The notes beneath the pieces were generated by a model, which was not told the DNA's origin, searched no databases, and worked only from the letters and a program-made list of their open reading frames with translations. The translations under genes and the position numbers were made by a program. Positions 34,628-42,337 of a stretch of DNA of 64,000 nucleotides are shown here, in pieces. Source of the DNA: Trebonia sp963795335 (GTDB lineage Bacteria; Actinomycetota; Actinomycetes; Streptosporangiales; Streptosporangiaceae); the NCBI GenBank assembly GCA_963795335.1, contig CAWCHI010000018.1, positions 1-64,000 of the forward strand, in the 5' to 3' direction. The number at the start of each line of letters is the position of its first letter. Positions within the stretch are counted from its first letter, which is position 1.

Positions 34628-36250
34628 CTACTCGACCGTCCCGGCCAGCAGCGGGTCGAGGCGTACCGACGGGTTATCCCGCTTGATCGCATTGAGCCGC
34701 CACTTGTCGGCGAACAGGGCCAGCAGCGCCCCGTCGAGCCGCCGGGTGAGCACCTCGGCCCCGCGAGCGCCCTTGAGCGCCTCGGCGCCGGCCTCGTCTG
34801 TCTGCCGGGCCAGCTCGTAGTCCAGGTGAGTCAGCTCCGACTTGGCCCCGAACTCGTGCTCCAGCCGGTGCAGCACCACGTCGAACTGCAGCGGGCCGAC
34901 CGCGGCGAGCACCGGGGCCTGATCGCCGCGCAGGTCCGAGGACAGCACCTGGACCACGCCCTCGGTGTCGAGCTGGTCGATGCCCCGCCGGAACTGCTTG
35001 TACTTGCCCGCGTCCTTGCAGCGGACCACGCCGAAGTGCTCCGGGGCGAACGACGGGATCGGCGGGTAGGACACCGGGACGTCGGCGTAGAGGGTGTCAC
35101 CGGGCCGCAGCGCGGTCGCGTTCACCAGGCCGATGACGTCACCAGGGAACGCGGTCTCGACCGTCTCCCGCTCCTGGCCGAACATCGCCTGCGCGTACTT
35201 GGTCGCGAACGGCCGCCCGGTGGCGGCGTGGGTCAGCACCATCCCGCGCTCGAAGCGGCCGGAGCACACCCGCACGAACGCCACCCGGTCGCGGTGGGCC
35301 GGGTCCATGTTGGCCTGGACCTTGAACACCAGGCCGGAGAAGGGGGCGTCGACCGCCCGCTGGCCGCCCTCGACCGAGGCCCTCGGCTCCGGGGCCGGCG
35401 CGAGCTCGCACATCGCGTCGAGCAGCCGCCGCACGCCGAAGTTCGGCAGCGCCGCCCCGAACAGCACCGGCGACGACTCGCCGGCCAGGAACGACGGCAT
35501 GTCGATGTCGGCGCCAATCTCGGTCAGCAGTTCCAGCTCTTCCGCGGCCGTTTCGTACGGGGCCCCCTCACGCTGCCGGGCCTCGTCCGGGTCCTTGAAG
35601 TGCTCCTCGATTGCCTTCTGGGCCCCGCCCGGCTGCCGCGTGTAGGCGGTGTACTCGCCGGTGGCCCGCTCGATCAGGCCGCGGAAGTCGCCTGCGATGC
35701 CGACCGGCCAGTTCAGCGGGGTCGGCCGCAGCCCGATCCGCTGCTCGATCTCATCGAGCAGTTCGAGCGGCTCCCGGCCGGGACGGTCCCACTTGTTGAC
35801 GAAGGTCACCACGGGCACGTGCCGGGAGCGGCAGACGTCGAACAGCTTCAGCGTCTGCGGTTCGAGGCCCTTGGCCGAGTCGAGCAGCATGATCGCGCAG
35901 TCGACGGCCTCCAGGACCCGGTAGGTGTCCTCGGAGAAGTCGGCGTGGCCGGGGGTGTCGAGCAGGTTGAGGACGTGGCCGTCGTAGTCGAACCTGAGCA
36001 CGGCGGAGGTGATGGAGATGCCGCGGTCCTTCTCCATCGCCATCCAGTCGGAGGTGACGCCGCGCCGCCCGGCCTTGCCGTGTACGGCCCCGGCCGTGTT
36101 GATCGCCGCCGCATGCAGCGCCAGCGCCTCGGTCAGGGTGGACTTGCCCGCGTCGGGGTGACTGATCACCGCGAACGTGCGCCGCCGCCGGGCCTCGCCC
36201 AGCACCGCTCCGCCGCTCGCGGACCGCCTGTCAACATCCGTCACCGACAC
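34628..36250 (-). CDS. prfC: Peptide chain release factor 3
   Basis: The 540-residue GTPase has G1 SHPDAGKST, G3 DTPGHADFSED, G4 VNKWD and a GVTSDWMAMEKDRGISI switch I. Domain II (GLVFKVQANMDPAHRDR) and III (FAPEHFGVVRCKDAGKYKQF) follow. RF3 recycles RF1/RF2 after termination. Its stop is 7 bp from the stop of the convergent secreted-protein gene. Confidence 0.96.
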   Translation of the reverse strand: MSVTDVDRRSASGGAVLGEARRRRTFAVISHPDAGKSTLTEALALHAAAINTAGAVHGKAGRRGVTSDWMAMEKDRGISITSAVLRFDYDGHVLNLLDTPGHADFSEDTYRVLEAVDCAIMLLDSAKGLEPQTLKLFDVCRSRHVPVVTFVNKWDRPGREPLELLDEIEQRIGLRPTPLNWPVGIAGDFRGLIERATGEYTAYTRQPGGAQKAIEEHFKDPDEARQREGAPYETAAEELELLTEIGADIDMPSFLAGESSPVLFGAALPNFGVRRLLDAMCELAPAPEPRASVEGGQRAVDAPFSGLVFKVQANMDPAHRDRVAFVRVCSGRFERGMVLTHAATGRPFATKYAQAMFGQERETVETAFPGDVIGLVNATALRPGDTLYADVPVSYPPIPSFAPEHFGVVRCKDAGKYKQFRRGIDQLDTEGVVQVLSSDLRGDQAPVLAAVGPLQFDVVLHRLEHEFGAKSELTHLDYELARQTDEAGAEALKGARGAEVLTRRLDGALLALFADKWRLNAIKRDNPSVRLDPLLAGTVE

Positions 36251-36492
36251 CGCGGCAACACTCCTTAATCAGCACAATGCATTAACCAGCACGACGCCGC
36301 AGACCCCGTCAGGAGGAAGGTCAAACCCGTTCGACCGAACGGGACGGGGCTGCTACCTGCAGCCCGCCGTGACCGCACTGAGCGGCGGGGGCCAGGCCGC
36401 TCGCACTACCCGGGGAATCTGCCTGTCCAACTATGCAGCCTACCTGAACCAGCCAGGCCGCCTTCCGATTCCCGGGCGAGCGAAGCCTCAGG

Positions 36493-37398
36493 TCAGCCAG
36501 CCGCGGTGAAGTAGTCACCCCGGTCGAAGTCTTCGAGTAGGCCCGGGTGCACGGGCTCCCAGCCAAGCACCCGCCGGGTCTCGTCGATCGAGACCGGGTT
36601 GTCCAGGCCGATGAACGTCCCCAGGAAGCCGAAGTGCTCCGTCAGCTTGTCATCCGGAATGCTGGCGACGGGAACGCCCAGGTGCCGGCCGATGCTGCCG
36701 GCCATGTCCCGCTGCCGGATGCCCAGGTCGCCGGCGGCGTGCCAGCGGGTCCCGGCCGGCGCCTTCTCCAGGGCCAGCCGGAAGCAGTGGCCCACGTCGA
36801 GCGTGTGCCCGGCCGGCCACCGGCTCTCCCCCTCCCCCGGGTAGCCGGCCACGCCGTGCTGGCGCGCGATACCGATCAGCACCCGGGCGAACCCGTGCCG
36901 GTCCAGCTCGCTGTGCGTGATCGGCGGGATGCGGACCACGGCCGAGCGGACGTCGTGCCCGGCGAAGCCAAGGGCCGCGTTCTCGGCGTCGGTCCGCCGC
37001 CCGGGCGCTCCCGGGTCGGCCTCGGTGCCGGGGCGGCCGAGGTTCGCGACCGACAGCGTGCCCGACGCGATGACGAGTGGCTTGCCGGATCCCGCGAGCG
37101 CCTGGCCGAACGCGCCGACCACGGCCAGCTCGGCCGTGACAGCGGCGTTCATGTCGCCGGACCGCATCTGCTCGTGCTTGAACGCGAGATGGATGACGCC
37201 GTCGGCCTCGGCCGCCGCCTGCTTCAGGCCGTCCAGGTCGTCCAGGTCCCCACGGCGCGGGGCGGCCCCCAGCGCCGTAACCGTCGCCGCGCTGGCGTCC
37301 GACCGGGCGAGGCCGGTGACCTGGTGGCCGGCCGCGATCAGGTCAGGGATGACGGCCGAGGCGATGTGGCCGGACGCACCGGTGACGAAGACGCGCAT
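36493..37398 (-). CDS. NAD(P)-dependent epimerase/dehydratase (extended SDR)
   Basis: The 301-residue product begins MRVFVTGASGHIASAVIPDL, the Rossmann GxxGxxG motif, then LARSDASAATVTALGAAPRRGDLDDL and VIHLAFKHEQ. The usual YxxxK catalytic pair is not evident; DVRSAVVRIPP is the matching strand region of atypical SDRs. Such proteins (NmrA/YwnB-like to epimerase-like) reduce or isomerise small metabolites. Expressed as a single gene. Confidence 0.88.
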   Translation of the reverse strand: MRVFVTGASGHIASAVIPDLIAAGHQVTGLARSDASAATVTALGAAPRRGDLDDLDGLKQAAAEADGVIHLAFKHEQMRSGDMNAAVTAELAVVGAFGQALAGSGKPLVIASGTLSVANLGRPGTEADPGAPGRRTDAENAALGFAGHDVRSAVVRIPPITHSELDRHGFARVLIGIARQHGVAGYPGEGESRWPAGHTLDVGHCFRLALEKAPAGTRWHAAGDLGIRQRDMAGSIGRHLGVPVASIPDDKLTEHFGFLGTFIGLDNPVSIDETRRVLGWEPVHPGLLEDFDRGDYFTAAG

Positions 37399-37586
37399 GG
37401 CAGCTCCTGACGTCTGGTTTGCTTCCGAGGCATGATGGGACTCGGTACCGTCACTCTAGCGACGACGCCACCGGGCGGCCCCGGGCAACCAGCGCCCCTA
37501 CGCCGACCTCGCCGCGACGCACTGCACGAGCTCCAGGCCCGCGCGGCCGTCCTCGGGCAGGCAGGCTAGGCGCGCCGGGTCCAGCC

Positions 37587-39083
37587 TCAGGCGGCGTGGG
37601 CGTCTGGTGGTGCGTGGGACCTGAGGATGTGACGGCCGTCGGGGCTTCTGGCTTCGGTGGTGCCGTCGGGGTGCAGGATCAGCTGCCAGCCGCGGCGGTG
37701 GATGCAGATGTCGTGGTGGAACTGGCAGACCAAAGCACAGTTGGCGACCGAGGTCTCGCCGCCGTCGGCCTTATGCCGGAGATGGTGGACGTCGCAGTAG
37801 ACAGCGGGCCGGCCGCATCGCGGCCATGCGCAGGTCCGGTCTCTCAGCTGGACGGCCCGGCGGATGTGGCCCGGGATGCGGTTGGAGTAGCCGATGTCGA
37901 GCGGCAGGCTGGGCGTGTTCCACGGTTTCTCCAGCAACCCCTGCCGCAGCGAAGCGGCGATCCCGGAGGGCCCGGAGAGCAGGTCGATAGCCAAGCGGGC
38001 GATAGTGTGGCGCAGCGCCTGGCAGGCTGCGGGTGACAGCGGCTCAGGGCGCGTGGCGGCGACGCTGACCAGGCCGATCATCTTGTCGATGACGGGCGGG
38101 TGGATGGTGCCGGTGACGACCGGGACGCTCTGGGCGTCGCACGCGGCCGCCTGGGCGTCCTCACCAGTGAGGTAGCCGTCCTCGCCCAGCCGGGCCCGGA
38201 TCCAGGCGTCTTCCAGGTCGCCCGCCCCGGGCATCTCCCGTAGCTGAGAAAGCGGAATGTGGATGACGGCCTGGGTGTCGGCGCCGGCCCGGTCGGGAAG
38301 CAGGCGGGCCCGCAGCAGCAGCGTGCAGGCCAACTGCAGCGCGTCGTGGAACCGCTTGTCCTCGGTGCGGTCGTCTTCTGGCCCGGCCTTCTTGCTCAGG
38401 GATTCCAAGACGGCGCGGACCGCAGTGGCGCATTCGGGGGTGAGGTTGCCGCGGAAGACAGCGGCCCCGCCGAAGGTCACCCCGAGCTGCACGGAGCGGT
38501 CGTCGAAAGCGTCGGCCGGATCATCAGGGTCGGGCTGCTGCTGGCGCCACCGCTCGATCGCGCACCCCGCGATCGTCGACAGGTCGTCGAGGGACGCGCC
38601 CGCGGCGGCAGCCTCCAGCAGGATGCGGTCGGTCTCGGCCCGCATCTGACCGGGAAGCTTGCGGGTCCAGCCGGCGATGGTGAACGCGAGCGAGTCGGTG
38701 ATCTCCCCGCCAGCGAGGGCGTCGCCGAGCAGCGGCCGCTCACCGAGCTGGCGCATCTGCCGGACGGCAGACCTGGCTGCCTTCCTGGACATGCCCGCCT
38801 TGGCCGTCAGCCACGATGATGAGGAGCCGTACCCGTCGGCATCGTGCGCGTCAGCAGCGTCGAAGCGGCGCAGAACCGCGGCGTGCGCAGCGGTCAGCTT
38901 TGCCTGGACCTGGCCGAGCGCGACCAGTGTCTCGCCGCAGGCAGAGACGTCAAGAAGAGTGCCAGCAGCTGTATTGAGATAGTCCAGAGCCGCTCCCGCC
39001 GCACGCAGCGCGGCCGCGGGAGTCTCAAAGGAGAGCCCGTCGCGGGCAGGGCCGCGCGGCTGCACGGCATCGTTGGTGCACAT
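37587..39083 (-). CDS. DUF222/13E12-family HNH endonuclease-like protein
   Basis: The 498-residue protein has a long DUF222 helical part (GSSSSWLTAKAGMSRKAARS, RQMRQLGERPLLGDALAGGE, LTPECATAVRAVLESLS) and a C-terminal HNH domain: TCAWPRCGRPAVYCDVHHLRH, then GGETSVANCALVCQFHHDICI. All HNH metal residues are present, with a zinc Cys pair. Members are abundant in actinobacteria, often as 13E12-type repeats. No methylase or phage genes are next to it. Confidence 0.9.
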   Translation of the reverse strand: MCTNDAVQPRGPARDGLSFETPAAALRAAGAALDYLNTAAGTLLDVSACGETLVALGQVQAKLTAAHAAVLRRFDAADAHDADGYGSSSSWLTAKAGMSRKAARSAVRQMRQLGERPLLGDALAGGEITDSLAFTIAGWTRKLPGQMRAETDRILLEAAAAGASLDDLSTIAGCAIERWRQQQPDPDDPADAFDDRSVQLGVTFGGAAVFRGNLTPECATAVRAVLESLSKKAGPEDDRTEDKRFHDALQLACTLLLRARLLPDRAGADTQAVIHIPLSQLREMPGAGDLEDAWIRARLGEDGYLTGEDAQAAACDAQSVPVVTGTIHPPVIDKMIGLVSVAATRPEPLSPAACQALRHTIARLAIDLLSGPSGIAASLRQGLLEKPWNTPSLPLDIGYSNRIPGHIRRAVQLRDRTCAWPRCGRPAVYCDVHHLRHKADGGETSVANCALVCQFHHDICIHRRGWQLILHPDGTTEARSPDGRHILRSHAPPDAHAA

Positions 39084-39363
39084 CGTCCGGCACCTCCCCA
39101 GATGGCTACGGCTGTGCTCTGATCACAAGAATTCGCGTTACGCGTATCCGCGCTTGCGCGCGCCTGTGCCGAGAACCGGCTGCTGACCATCCGCGGGTCG
39201 TCTATTAACTATAGTCTATCAGTTCTATTAAGAACAGTCAAAGTCAATGGAGATGATCCTTTTTTCGAGTCGGGACTGGCCCAGGCCTGCGCCTAGTCGC
39301 GCGGCACCGCTCAACCGGGCGTGGTAGACCTCGGAGGGTTGGGTCGCCTGGAAGGAGCAGGGC

Positions 39364-39777
39364 TTGCGCGAGCTCGGCGATCTGTCCGACATCACCTGGT
39401 ACGACGTTCTCGGGGTGCTGCCGGGGGCCTCGGCTGAGGAGGTCCGGCGGCAGCACGACGCCAAGGTGAGGCTGCTGCGGCCGGAACTCGTGGCGGGCGC
39501 ACCCTCGCCAGTCGTCGCAGCCACGTCACGCGCTCGCGCCATCCTCGACGCGGCCGGCCGCGTGCTGACCGATCCCGGCAACCGGGCCCGCTACGACGAA
39601 GCGGCCGGCCTGCGGCACCGCGGCAAGCTCGGATTCCGTGTCAGCACGGTCCGGCTGACCGAGCATCCCCTCCCGGTGGACGGTCTCGTCATCGCGCAAT
39701 CGCCTGGACCGGCGGTGCAGGCCCGGCGGGGCAGCGTGCTGACGGTTCAGGTGTGGCATCCGCAGGCCCGGCGGTGA
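39364..39777 (+). CDS. Degenerate J-domain protein with PASTA-like C-terminus
   Basis: TTG 39364 follows AAGGAGCAGGGC. Residues 8-75 fold as a J domain: DITWYDVLGVLPGASAEEVRRQHDAKVRLLRPEL, then ARAILDAAGRVLTDPGNRARYDEA. The HPD tripeptide that stimulates DnaK is replaced by RPE. Residues 85-135 (VSTVRLTEHPLPVDGLVIAQ, SPGPAVQARRGSVLTVQVW) resemble a PASTA repeat. A J-like domain without HPD cannot activate Hsp70 in the usual way, so a scaffold role is likely. Confidence 0.7.
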   Translation: MRELGDLSDITWYDVLGVLPGASAEEVRRQHDAKVRLLRPELVAGAPSPVVAATSRARAILDAAGRVLTDPGNRARYDEAAGLRHRGKLGFRVSTVRLTEHPLPVDGLVIAQSPGPAVQARRGSVLTVQVWHPQARR

Positions 39778-39835
39778 GCCGATGGCGCATGAACCTGGCG
39801 TCGCTGAGGCTCTGCCCGGGAGGACACTGGCTCGG

Positions 39836-40192
39836 TCAGTCCTCCCCGGAGAACCGCTCCCAGGCCGCTTGCTTGGACACGCCGAGCGCTGCTCCGATGC
39901 GGGTCCAGCTGACTCCGCGAGCACGCAGGATGCTGACGTACTCGTGCATGGCAGCGTCGATCTGGGGGGCAGCCGCCTGAGCCCGGGCCAGGCTGGCGAG
40001 TAGCTCGTCGTCGGGCAACTCGTGCCGCGGGTGGATCTGTGCCGGCCCTTCGGTGGCCAGGATCTGGGTGCACAGGTCGATGCACTCGTTACAGATATAG
40101 ACGCCCGGGCCGGCCACGAGCTTGGCCACCGAGTCCTTGTCCTTGGTGCAGAACGAGCAGCACAGCGTGGCGGGGTGGGGAGGAGCAGTCAT
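39836..40192 (-). CDS. ClpX-type zinc finger fused to a helix-turn-helix
   Basis: Residues 8-52 are a ClpX C4 zinc-binding domain: CCSFCTKDKDSVAKLVAGPG, then VYICNECIDLCTQIL (CxxC...CxxC). In ClpX it binds substrates and adaptors. No AAA+ domain follows. Instead, after a linker, comes a helix-turn-helix-like end, SWTRIGAALGVSKQAAWERF. The protein (118 residues) could be a DNA-binding adaptor that mimics or recruits the ClpX N-domain. Its stop lies 58 bp from the J-domain stop (convergent). Confidence 0.85.
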   Translation of the reverse strand: MTAPPHPATLCCSFCTKDKDSVAKLVAGPGVYICNECIDLCTQILATEGPAQIHPRHELPDDELLASLARAQAAAPQIDAAMHEYVSILRARGVSWTRIGAALGVSKQAAWERFSGED

Positions 40193-40315
40193 GCCGTCAG
40201 GTTAGCCTTGACGACCGTTCACCGTCAAGGTCAACCTGACGCGACGAGGCGCTCTCGTGACTGAGGACCGGCGCTGGCATGGGGTCCGGGCGCCGGGGCC
40301 GCCTAGGATCGGGCC

Positions 40316-40741
40316 ATGGAGTCCGCAGCCCCGCCGTTCGACTACCACGGTGCACTGGTCGTGGTCGAGACCTCCGCGGGCGAGATCGTGTTCATCCATC
40401 CGCCCGGGGGTTCTCCCGAAGCCCCCGCTTCGCTTCCGAGCAACCCCTGTGATGCTGAGCAAAGGCCGGAGGACGCCGCGGTGCGCATGGTCCGCGAGAT
40501 GACCGGGCTCGACGTGACGATTGCCCGCGAGTTCGCGACGTTCATCCAGGAAGGAACCCCGACCGGCACGATGTGCGCGCATTGCTACGTTGCCCATGTC
40601 ACTGGCGGCACGCTCATCCAGGAGGGGCCGGAAGGACGGGCGCGAGCGTACCCGCTTGACGCCCTTCCCGCGATCATGCCTATCCGGGTCGCGAACCAGC
40701 GAGCGCTCGCCGCCTACCTCGACCAGCGCGGCTATCCGTAA
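40316..40741 (+). CDS. Nudix-like protein with degenerate Nudix box
   Basis: The 141-residue protein has Nudix-like strands (YHGALVVVETSAGEIVFIHPPGGS) and the helix PEDAAVRMVREMTGLDVTI. The canonical box GX5EX7REUXEEXGU is stretched: a 13-residue insert (PASLPSNPCDAEQ) separates Gly from the helix and only MVREMTGL matches REUXEEXGU. Hydrolase activity is doubtful. Expressed alone. Confidence 0.6.
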   Translation: MESAAPPFDYHGALVVVETSAGEIVFIHPPGGSPEAPASLPSNPCDAEQRPEDAAVRMVREMTGLDVTIAREFATFIQEGTPTGTMCAHCYVAHVTGGTLIQEGPEGRARAYPLDALPAIMPIRVANQRALAAYLDQRGYP

Positions 40742-40837
40742 CTGAACAGCCGGGCGCCGCGCGGCAAGTAAGCCGGACGACCAGGTTCCCTGACACCTTC
40801 ATTCGTCATACTCTGACTGAAGGAAGCAGGAGGCATC

Positions 40838-41050
40838 ATGGTTTACCTCGGAGGCCCAGGGCGAGGCGTACGCCGGCCGCGTCTGCACGACGCCCCTCCC
40901 GGCTACACGCCGCCGCAGCTGCCCGTTGAAGAGCAGCGCCGCCAGCTCCGCTCGGATTACATCCTGCTCCGGGTGGCCATCGTCTTCGCGGTCGGCCTGG
41001 TCGCGGCTCTCCTCGTAGTCTGCCTGATCATCATCGCCACGCACGTGTAA
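40838..41050 (+). CDS. Small single-pass membrane protein
   Basis: The 70-residue product starts after a good GGAGG site (40828). The N-terminal half is basic and Pro-rich (RGVRRPRLHDAPPGYTPPQL). The C-terminal half is one hydrophobic helix (RVAIVFAVGLVAALLVVCLI) ending ATHV. A membrane-anchored cytosolic tail, family unknown. Confidence 0.65.
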   Translation: MVYLGGPGRGVRRPRLHDAPPGYTPPQLPVEEQRRQLRSDYILLRVAIVFAVGLVAALLVVCLIIIATHV

Positions 41051-41277
41051 CCGCACGGCCGCGCTTGGGAATCTGTCCCCTTCACCCTTGATAATCGCCT
41101 ATGCCCGTGGATTTGCCGTTTTGCGAGTGACCGTGAGTACCTCCTCTTCGCCGGGGTTAATGGCCCGCTAATGGCGCTGGCCGGGCCTTCGCGGGCCGAC
41201 CGATGGGCTTGGGGCCACGCCCTGTAGTGTGGGTATCCCCCCGCAGAGGAAATGGCGACGAGAGCGGGGAGGCGTTC

Positions 41278-42318
41278 ATGACGCCGGATACGAACAGCCA
41301 CAAAAGTCGCAAGGTTGCAGTGCTGGGGCCGATGCCTCGCGACCAGATCGTCACCGACGACGGCGAGCGGTTCGAGAAGTACGGGTGCGCGCTGTATACG
41401 GCGGTTGCCCTCTCCGCCCTCCTGGATGAAGGCGACACGATCGTCCCGATATCGCACGTTCGCCGGAAAGACGAGGGTCCGCTCAAGCAGATTCTCGCAC
41501 CGTTCCCGAATATCGACACCTCCGGTATTACATCGTCGGCCGACCAGGGGGACACTGTCGAGCTGCGATATACCCGGCAAAACCATCGCCTCGAGCGGCA
41601 GACGGGCTTCATGAACCCGATCCTGCCGGCCGACCTCGACGCGGTGCTTGATGCGGACGCGTTTGTCTGCGTTCCGATCACGGATTACGAGGTGGGGCAG
41701 GCGACGCTGCGGCACATCAAGACGCACAGCAGCGGGACCGTCGTGCTCGATGCCCACGGCCCGACGACGACGCTGACCCGCAATGGCGATCGCCAGCAAA
41801 GGGTGTGGGCCGACCAGGAAATCTGGCTTCCTTACGTTGACATTTTGAAGATGAACCTGGATGAAGCGCGCTCAATGTGGGTCGGTGAGTCAGCGGAGAT
41901 GAAGGCTGAAGCGCCGGCTCAGATCACCGAGGAGAAGCAGATCACCGAGGAATTGCGTGATCTGGCGCGCTACTGCCTGGACCGCGGTGTCCGGGCGGTA
42001 TGCGTGACTCTCGACGAGCATGGCTGCGTCTCTTTCTGCCGGGACGGCTCTGGCGGGGTCAGCACAGAGTTCGTTGCGCCCGTTCCGGTTGAGCGGGTCG
42101 TAGACACGACCGGCGCAGGCGACTCGTTCGCCGCAGGGCTGGCTTACGGCTACCTCGCCTATGGGGACTATTCCATGGCCTGCCGGTACGGCAACGCAAT
42201 GGGCGCTCAGCGCTGTACCGGGCCGGGCACGAACCTCAACGTTTACCTGTCACGAGAGGAGACGGAGAGGCAGATCCGCGCGACGTACGGCCCTGGTCCG
42301 TTTCGTCCAGGGACATGA
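41278..42318 (+). CDS. PfkB-family carbohydrate kinase
   Basis: ATG 41278 follows GGGGAGGCG. The ~346-residue product has RKVAVLGPMPRDQIVTDDGE, a region of LDADAFVCVPITDYEV, DILKMNLDEARSM, and the phosphate-binding PfkB signature DTTGAGDSFAAGLAYG with the catalytic Asp. It phosphorylates a sugar or nucleoside. It directly precedes a GH65 phosphorylase with a 20-bp gap, so the two probably act on one disaccharide: phosphorolysis, then phosphorylation of the released sugar. Confidence 0.88.
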   Translation: MTPDTNSHKSRKVAVLGPMPRDQIVTDDGERFEKYGCALYTAVALSALLDEGDTIVPISHVRRKDEGPLKQILAPFPNIDTSGITSSADQGDTVELRYTRQNHRLERQTGFMNPILPADLDAVLDADAFVCVPITDYEVGQATLRHIKTHSSGTVVLDAHGPTTTLTRNGDRQQRVWADQEIWLPYVDILKMNLDEARSMWVGESAEMKAEAPAQITEEKQITEELRDLARYCLDRGVRAVCVTLDEHGCVSFCRDGSGGVSTEFVAPVPVERVVDTTGAGDSFAAGLAYGYLAYGDYSMACRYGNAMGAQRCTGPGTNLNVYLSREETERQIRATYGPGPFRPGT

Positions 42319-42337
42319 ACGGCAGATGGAGGGCGGC

